Source: an uncultured Chloroflexota bacterium (GTDB lineage: Bacteria > Chloroflexota > Anaerolineae > B4-G1 > DUEL01). Taken from it: 12,331 nucleotides of DNA. The first letter of the stretch is position 1; every line of letters begins with the position of its first letter. The stretch covers positions 1-12,331 of the forward strand of contig CAKZOY010000075.1 of assembly GCA_937138275.1 (NCBI GenBank), in the 5' to 3' direction. This document shows, one piece after another, positions 7,714 through 12,331 of the stretch. The position numbers and the translations under genes are program-made. The notes beneath the pieces are model-generated. The model was given only the letters and a program-made list of their open reading frames with translations, was not told the origin of the DNA and made no database searches.

Positions 7714-7754
7714 GGGTTCGGGGCGGGCGGCCGAAGGCCGCCCGCCCCGAATCC
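7714..7754. repeat. 19-bp palindrome with GAA loop upstream of the DUF885 gene
   Basis: Arms 7714-7732 and 7736-7754 pair over 19 positions (18 Watson-Crick, one G-T) around loop GAA (7733-7735). The stem is very GC-rich. It ends 17 bases before the Shine-Dalgarno of the next gene, so it would lie in its 5' untranslated region if transcription starts upstream. Confidence 0.88.
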
Positions 7755-7783
7755 GACATCCGTACCATTCCAGGAGGTCCCTC

Positions 7784-9433
7784 ATGTCCTCATCCGCTAT
7801 CCAGACGCTACAATCCCTCACCGATGCCTACCTGAAAACTTACTGCGAGACTTATCCCAACGCCGCCGTCTGGCTGGGGTTCCACGAGTACGATGGACGT
7901 CTGCCCGATCTCTCCCGCGCCGCGCAGGAGAGCCGCCTGGCCGACCTGCGCCGTTTCCTGGCCGACCTGGAGCAGATAGACCCGGCCGACCTGGACGAGA
8001 AAGGCTGGCTGGATTACGAAGTGGTGCGCCATGAGGCAGCCTTTGAGGCCTTCACCCTGGAGGACTGGCGGCGACCGGAGCGCGACCCCATCCCCTATCT
8101 GGAGACCCTGGACGTCGGCAACTACATTCTCCGCAATTACGCTCCCCTGGAGGTGCGCGTCCGGGCGCTCATCGCCCACCTGCGCGGGTTCCCCGCCGTC
8201 CTCTCCGCAATGCGGGAGAACCTGACGATGGCCGCGCGTCCGGCCGTCGGCGTGGCGGTGCGGATCGGCCGAGGGCTGGTCTCCTTCCTGCAAAACGACC
8301 TCCCCACCGCGCTGGCGGGTCTGGAGGACCGCGCCCTCTGGGCGGAGTTTGAGGCCGCCAATCGGGAGGCCATCGGCGAAGTGGAGGCGGCCGTCGCCTG
8401 GCTGGAGAACGACCTGGCTCCCCGCGCCACCGACAACTTCGCGCTGGGGCCGGAGCGGTTCGCCCGGATGTTAGCGTTGGGCGAGGGAGTCACCTTCCCC
8501 CTGGATGAACTCCGCCGCGTCGCCGAGGCCGACCTGGCCCGCAACAAGGAGGCGTACCTGGAGACGGCGGCCCGTCTGGGGCCCGGCCGCCCCCTGGAGG
8601 AAGTCATCGCCGAAGGGAAACGCCGCCACCCCGCGCCCGACGACCTCATCCCCACCGTGCGCCGTCTGGTGGACGACCTCCGGCAGACCGTCCTGGAGCG
8701 GGGCATCGTCTCCGTCCCCTACGACGAGAACTGCATCGTCGCCGAGACGCCCTCGTTTCTCCGCTACGCCTTCGCAATGATGTACTCCAGCGGCCCCTTT
8801 GAGCAGGCCGCCCGCGAGTCCTACTACTACGTCACCCCGCCGGAGAAGGACTGGCCCCCGGAGAGGGTGGAGGAGTGGATGACGGCCTTCACCTACCAGT
8901 CCCTCTGGAGCACCTGTGTCCACGAGGCCTGGCCTGGCCATTATCTGCATGGCCTGCACACCCGCAACGCCCCCTCGGCCGTCACTAAAACATTCTGGTC
9001 CTACGCCTTCACCGAGGGATGGGCCCACTACTGCGAGCAGATGATGCTGGAGACGATTTGCCCGGACGACCTCTGGGCCCGTCTGGGGCAACTGACCGAT
9101 GCCCTGATGCGCAACGTCCGCTTCGTCTGCGCGCTGGGCTTGCACACCGGCGGGATGACAGTGGAGGAGGCCGCCCGTCGCTTCGTGGAGGACGCCTTTA
9201 TGGAGCCGGCGACGGCTGAAGAGGAGGCCGTCCGCGGCACCTACGACCCCGGCTACCTGAACTACACGCTGGGGAAGTTGATGGTGCTCAAACTGCGGGA
9301 GGACGTTCGGGCGCGGGAGGGGGAGAATTTTGACCTGCGCCGCTTCCACGACCGCTTCCTCTCCTACGGCACCCCACCGATTCCGGTCCTGCGCCGGTTG
9401 ATGCTGGGCACAGATGGAGGAGATGTGGTATAA
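7784..9433 (+). CDS. DUF885 family protein, putative zinc peptidase
   Basis: This 549-residue protein fits DUF885. It carries the family metal-site motif HEAWPGH (residues 380-386) and a following EGWAHY segment (411-416) whose E411 is a likely third zinc ligand. Other conserved stretches are VPYDENCIVAETPSFLRYA (311-329) and YLNYTLGKLMVLKLRED (491-507). The helical N-terminal half (1-300) is typical, and length is normal. No signal peptide or membrane segment is visible, so it is probably cytoplasmic. DUF885 proteins are presumed metallopeptidases; the substrate here is unknown. The ATG at 7784 has AGGAGG (7772-7777) 6 bases upstream. The gene stands alone, bracketed by the two ~87-bp repeats, and its stop codon is inside a promoter for the next gene. 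Confidence 0.9.
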   Translation: MSSSAIQTLQSLTDAYLKTYCETYPNAAVWLGFHEYDGRLPDLSRAAQESRLADLRRFLADLEQIDPADLDEKGWLDYEVVRHEAAFEAFTLEDWRRPERDPIPYLETLDVGNYILRNYAPLEVRVRALIAHLRGFPAVLSAMRENLTMAARPAVGVAVRIGRGLVSFLQNDLPTALAGLEDRALWAEFEAANREAIGEVEAAVAWLENDLAPRATDNFALGPERFARMLALGEGVTFPLDELRRVAEADLARNKEAYLETAARLGPGRPLEEVIAEGKRRHPAPDDLIPTVRRLVDDLRQTVLERGIVSVPYDENCIVAETPSFLRYAFAMMYSSGPFEQAARESYYYVTPPEKDWPPERVEEWMTAFTYQSLWSTCVHEAWPGHYLHGLHTRNAPSAVTKTFWSYAFTEGWAHYCEQMMLETICPDDLWARLGQLTDALMRNVRFVCALGLHTGGMTVEEAARRFVEDAFMEPATAEEEAVRGTYDPGYLNYTLGKLMVLKLREDVRAREGENFDLRRFHDRFLSYGTPPIPVLRRLMLGTDGGDVV

Positions 9434-9434
9434 T
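9426..9434 (+). promoter_or_regulatory. Extended -10 promoter overlapping the DUF885 stop codon
   Basis: The sequence TGGTATAAT is a perfect extended -10 element (TG-n-TATAAT). The TAA stop codon of the preceding gene (9431-9433) lies within it. TTGATG at 9398-9403 is too distant (25 bases) to serve as a standard -35, but extended -10 promoters do not need one. Transcription would start near 9441 and give a leader of about 180 bases containing repeat copy B before the GNAT gene. Confidence 0.6.
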
Positions 9435-9486
9435 TCAGTAGGTGCAATCGTTGGGGCCTTCAAATCCGCCACCGCCCGGCGGGTAG

Positions 9487-9574
9487 AAGGGGGAGAAAAA
9501 TTTGGGGTTTTGGCGCTGGCAGCCGAAGGCCGCCAGCGCCAAAACCCCTACAAAAATCCCCCCTCCCCGTGGGG
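9487..9574 (+). repeat. Dispersed palindromic repeat, copy B
   Basis: The core palindrome pairs 9504-9524 with 9528-9548 around loop GAA, 21 positions with one A-C mismatch (9521/9531). Arms and flanks closely match copy A, including GGGTTTTGGCGCTGGC, the AGAAAAAT left flank and the CCCCCTCCCCG right flank. It lies between the DUF885 gene and the GNAT gene, in the presumed leader of the latter. A hairpin GCGGAC / GTCCGC follows at about 9580-9596. Confidence 0.87.
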
Positions 9575-9623
9575 CTGTAGCGGACGTTCTGTCCGCGCGC
9601 CGGAAATGGAAAAGGAAACATCT

Positions 9624-10394
9624 ATGGCCGAATGGCCCTCATTTCAGGAACAGGAGATATCCCAGGACCTGGGGGAACTGCGCCGTAAGGTGCGGACGAT
9701 GCTGGACCTGACCACCCCGCGGGACGGTCTGGCGGCCTATTACGCCCTCTACCACGACCCCGCGCGCACCCGCCTCTGGGTGGCCGAACGGGGCCTGCGG
9801 GTAGAGGGCTTTCTGGCCCTCTGCCAGACCGGCTGGGACCTCTTCCGGCTCTTCGGCGTCCTGCGCGCCCGCCGTTCGGACGTGGCGATGGCGCTGCTCC
9901 AGCGCGTCCTTCAGCCCGCCGGTACAACGGTTCGCCGCCCCTACTACTTGGTAACCACTCCCGACCTGCTGGGCGTCGCCGAAGAGGCCCTGGAGGTGGA
10001 GAAAGTCAGCCTCAACCGCATCTATTCCCTGGACCTGCAGCGCTACTCCCCCCAAATCAACGTCCTGGTCACCCCCGCGCAGGCCGCCAGCGGCGCTCCC
10101 CGTTTCGTCATCCGCTCCCAGGAAGGGCAAATTGTCGCCGAGGCGGGGATCAACTGGCAATCTCCCCACTTTGCCGAGGTATACGTCCAGACGGCGCCGG
10201 AAGCCCAGAGGCGGGGCTGGGGCAAGGCGGTCCTGGATTCCTGCATCGCCTGGATTCTGCGCGGCGGCACCCTCCCCCTCTACGTCGTCGCCGAGGGCAA
10301 CGAAACCTCCCTCCGCCTGGCCGAATCCGTCGGCTTCGTGGATAGCGGCGCACGGGAATGTGCGGTAGAAGGGATCGGGAAGGCCGTTCGGTGA
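9624..10394 (+). CDS. GNAT-family N-acetyltransferase
   Basis: The 256-residue protein has a C-terminal GNAT domain (about 140-256). Motif A is AEVYVQTAPEAQRRGWGKAV (184-203), with the acetyl-CoA pyrophosphate-binding QRRGWG (195-200). Motif B is PLYVVAEGNETSLRLAESVG (218-237), with the typical Asn-x-x-Ser helix start. Residues 1-135 may be a diverged second GNAT half lacking a clear CoA loop. The frame is open back to 9414, but that stretch crosses repeat B and is not protein-like. The ATG at 9624 has AAAGGA (9611-9616) 7 bases upstream, and an in-frame ATG at 9606 lacks one. The stop overlaps the next gene's GTG start, so the two are coupled. The acyl acceptor is unknown. Confidence 0.85.
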   Translation: MAEWPSFQEQEISQDLGELRRKVRTMLDLTTPRDGLAAYYALYHDPARTRLWVAERGLRVEGFLALCQTGWDLFRLFGVLRARRSDVAMALLQRVLQPAGTTVRRPYYLVTTPDLLGVAEEALEVEKVSLNRIYSLDLQRYSPQINVLVTPAQAASGAPRFVIRSQEGQIVAEAGINWQSPHFAEVYVQTAPEAQRRGWGKAVLDSCIAWILRGGTLPLYVVAEGNETSLRLAESVGFVDSGARECAVEGIGKAVR

Positions 10395-12253
10395 GTTCGG
10401 ACTGGCGAGACCGCCTGGAACGGGTACTTCTGCGGGTGGAACGTCCCGGCCGCTACATCGGCGGGGAGGTGAACGCCGTCCGCAAAGACTGGGACTCCAC
10501 CTCCACCCGCATTGCGCTGATCTTCCCCGACCTCTACGACCTGGGGATGTCCAACCTGGGCATCCAGGTCCTCTACGACATCCTCAACCGGATGGACGGC
10601 GTCCTGGCCGAACGGGCATACACCCCCTGGCCCGATATGGCTGCGGCGATGCGCCGGGAGGGAATCCCCCTCTACAGCCTGGAGTCCTTTCGTCCCCTGG
10701 CCGAATTTGACATCCTGGGCTTCAGTTTGCCCTACGAGGTCCTCTACACCAACCTGCTGGAAACGCTTTCGCTGGCCGGACTGCCCCTCTTGAGCCGAGA
10801 GCGGGACGAGCGCTATCCCCTGGTCATTGCCGGGGGACACGCGACCTTCAACCCGGAGCCGGTGGCGGACTTCGTGGACGCGTTCGTCATCGGCGATGGG
10901 GAGGAAGTGATTGAGGACGTGGTGCGCGCCTGGGAGCGCGCCCGTCACAAAAGCCGCAAGGAGCAACTGGTAGCCCTGGCCCGTATCCCCGGCGTCTACG
11001 TCCCCCGCTTCTACGATGTGGAGTACCATAACGACGGGACCGTCGCCCGCATCCGGCCCCTTCACCCCGACGCCCCGCTCCCCATCCGGCGGCGGATCGT
11101 CCTCGTCCTGCCGCCGCCTCCGACCCGGCAACTGGTCCCCAACGTCACGGTGGCCCACGACCGGGGGGTGGTGGAAATCCAGCGGGGGTGCATCCGGGGC
11201 TGTCGCTTCTGCCACGCCGGGGTGGTCACCCGCCCGCTGCGGGAGCGGCCGCTGGAGGAGGTCCTACAGGCGGTGGACGACATCCTGACCCACACCGGCT
11301 ACGAGGAGGTCGCCCTGCTCTCCCTCTCCTCGGCGGACTACTCCCGCATCGGCGAACTGGTCCAGGCGCTGGCGGAGCGGTATGCCGACCGGCATCTCTC
11401 CATCTCCCTGCCCAGTTTGCGGATTGAGTCCTTTTCGGTGGACCTGGCTGACGCCATCAGCCGCGGGCGCCGGACGGGCTTCACCTTTGCGCCGGAGGCG
11501 GGGACGGAACGACTGCGCCGTATCATCAACAAGCCGGTCCCGGCGGACCAGATGGTGGAGATCGCCCGCCAGGTGTTCCGGCGCGGCTGGCGGACGATCA
11601 AACTGTACTTTATGATCGGTCTGCCGGGGGAGACCCCGGAGGACGTCTGGGCGATCGCCGACCTGGCGCGCGCCGTCCTGAACGAAGGGAAGAAAGTCCA
11701 CGGCCGCAAGGCACAGGTCAACGTGAGCGTGAGTACCTTTGTGCCCAAACCGCACACCCCGTTCCAGTGGGCGCCGCTTCTGTCGCTGGAGGAGATTCGT
11801 CTTCGTCAGCAAATGTTGCGCGGGCGGATGCGCGGCGGAGGGCTCAACGCCAGTTGGAACGACCCGCGGATGACCCGCATAGAGGCGGTCCTCTCCCGCG
11901 GCGACCGGCGGCTGGGGGAGGTCATCCGGCGGGCCTGGGGGGCGGGGGCGCGCTTTGACGGCTGGGACGAACTGTTTGACGAGGGGGCATGGGCGGCGGC
12001 GTTTGCCCAGACCGGCCTCTCGCCCGATTTCTACGCCCATCGGGAGCGGGGCCGGGATGAGGTCTTCCCGTGGGACCACATTGCCACGGGGGTACGCAAG
12101 GAGCACCTCTGGCGGGAGTGGGAGTGGAGTCGGGAGGCCCGCACCCGCCCGGATTGTCGCAGCGCCTGTTCCGGTTGCGGCATCATTGCCGACTTCGGCG
12201 GCCTGTGGGTCCCGACCTGGGTCTGCCCACCGCCGTCGGCGGTCTCTTCGTGA
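10391..12253 (+). CDS. Radical SAM protein with B12-binding-like N-terminal domain (TIGR03960-like)
   Basis: This 620-residue protein has a Rossmann-like N-terminal domain (about 35-190), with FPDLYDLGMSNLGIQVLYDI and VIAGGHATFNPEPVADF as in cobalamin-binding radical SAM proteins. The radical SAM core follows, with its iron-sulfur motif CIRGCRFC (C267, C271, C274) and TFAPEAGTERLR and YFMIGLPGETPED further on. A second cysteine cluster, CRSACSGC (C589, C593, C596), is near the C-terminus. The family is TIGR03960-like; its reaction is not established. No DUF2344 (TIGR03936) domain follows within the protein or the remaining window. The frame is open back to an ATG at 10358, but I choose GTG at 10391. 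It overlaps the upstream stop as GTGA, and GGGAAGG (10377-10383) lies 7 bases before it. Confidence 0.9.
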   Translation: MSSDWRDRLERVLLRVERPGRYIGGEVNAVRKDWDSTSTRIALIFPDLYDLGMSNLGIQVLYDILNRMDGVLAERAYTPWPDMAAAMRREGIPLYSLESFRPLAEFDILGFSLPYEVLYTNLLETLSLAGLPLLSRERDERYPLVIAGGHATFNPEPVADFVDAFVIGDGEEVIEDVVRAWERARHKSRKEQLVALARIPGVYVPRFYDVEYHNDGTVARIRPLHPDAPLPIRRRIVLVLPPPPTRQLVPNVTVAHDRGVVEIQRGCIRGCRFCHAGVVTRPLRERPLEEVLQAVDDILTHTGYEEVALLSLSSADYSRIGELVQALAERYADRHLSISLPSLRIESFSVDLADAISRGRRTGFTFAPEAGTERLRRIINKPVPADQMVEIARQVFRRGWRTIKLYFMIGLPGETPEDVWAIADLARAVLNEGKKVHGRKAQVNVSVSTFVPKPHTPFQWAPLLSLEEIRLRQQMLRGRMRGGGLNASWNDPRMTRIEAVLSRGDRRLGEVIRRAWGAGARFDGWDELFDEGAWAAAFAQTGLSPDFYAHRERGRDEVFPWDHIATGVRKEHLWREWEWSREARTRPDCRSACSGCGIIADFGGLWVPTWVCPPPSAVSS

Positions 12254-12264
12254 AGTGTTTTTTT
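12228..12264 (+). terminator. Weak terminator-like signal at the radical SAM 3' end
   Basis: A small stem ACCGCC / GGCGGT with loop GTC lies at the very end of the coding region (about 12228-12242). Seven T residues follow at 12258-12264, but about 15 bases separate stem and T-run. That gap is too long for a standard intrinsic terminator, so this is only a possibility. Confidence 0.2.
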
Positions 12265-12291
12265 ACCGCAGTTTCTAGCCACCTGACTAGA

Positions 12292-12319
12292 TTGACAATG
12301 GCAAATTTTAAGTTATAAA
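12292..12319 (+). promoter_or_regulatory. Strong sigma70-type promoter facing out of the window
   Basis: A perfect TTGACA (12292-12297) is followed by a 16-base spacer and TATAAA (12314-12319, 5 of 6 consensus). It lies in an abruptly AT-rich stretch 38 bases after the radical SAM stop and should drive a gene beyond the right edge. Its spacer contains GCAAATTT, also found in the repeat at 3331-3360. Confidence 0.65.
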
Positions 12320-12331
12320 ACAAAAATTGGC

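Larger units (their letters stand above)
7312..7783. other. Gene-free palindrome cluster between topA and the DUF885 gene
   Basis: No plausible gene is seen; open frames here run through palindromes and lack family likeness. The block holds, in order: a 22-bp palindrome inside an ~87-bp repeat, a 12-bp inverted repeat, several small GAA/TTC-loop hairpins, a set of GGATACCC/GGATGCCC hairpins, an imperfect larger stem (about 7652-7667 / 7684-7698) and a 19-bp palindrome. It ends with the Shine-Dalgarno AGGAGG (7772-7777). No convincing promoter for the next gene was found. Confidence 0.7.

Noticed and set aside
7374..7821. Small open frames on both strands in the palindrome block
   Set aside because: They read through repeats and palindromes, have no ribosome sites or protein-like composition.
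7352..9574. Complete transposon carrying the DUF885 gene
   Set aside because: No transposase gene, no target-site duplication and no terminal inverted repeats at the outer ends were seen.
9414..9623. 70-residue N-terminal extension of the GNAT protein
   Set aside because: It would translate the DUF885 3' end and repeat B; the ATG at 9624 has a proper ribosome site and begins the protein-like region.

Overview
The window is GC-rich bacterial DNA. All genes are read left to right and packed tightly, except for one 519-base intergenic block of palindromes. The gene content suggests a member of the Chloroflexota, probably an Anaerolineae-type lineage. This rests on an rpsP-khpA-rimM-dprA order without trmD, a topoisomerase I carrying an N-terminal DUF5679-like zinc ribbon, a DUF885 HExxPGH protein, and many dispersed palindromes. 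The assignment is inference from family knowledge; no search could be run.

Region 1 (1-798) is a promoter followed by an overlapping UPF0175 / DUF3368 (PIN-fold) pair, a probable VapBC-like toxin-antitoxin module. It is visibly less GC-rich than the rest. Region 2 (799-3340) is a housekeeping cluster: ribosomal protein S16, the KH-domain RNA-binding protein KhpA, the 16S rRNA processing factor RimM, and the DNA uptake/recombination mediator DprA. A 17-bp perfect hairpin separates rimM from dprA. Region 3 (3341-4924) holds a mannose-1-phosphate guanylyltransferase and an orphan minimal nucleotidyltransferase. Unusual AT-rich short repeats flank the first of these. Region 4 (4925-7264) is topoisomerase I.

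Region 5 (7265-7783) has no gene. It contains a possible terminator and then a dense array of palindromes. Region 6 (7784-9433) is a DUF885 putative metallopeptidase bracketed by two direct copies of an ~87-bp palindromic repeat. Region 7 (9434-12253) has a near-consensus extended -10 promoter, then a GNAT acetyltransferase translationally coupled to a B12-binding-type radical SAM protein (TIGR03960-like). A strong sigma70-type promoter lies at the right edge and faces out of the window.

The genes read as translation and genome-maintenance functions (rpsP, khpA, rimM, dprA, topA) interrupted by accessory insertions: the toxin-antitoxin pair, the manC-nucleotidyltransferase segment and the repeat-bracketed DUF885 segment. 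No complete new defence or mobile system is evident. The most unusual signal is the family of palindromes that all close on the same three-base loop, GAA or its complement TTC.
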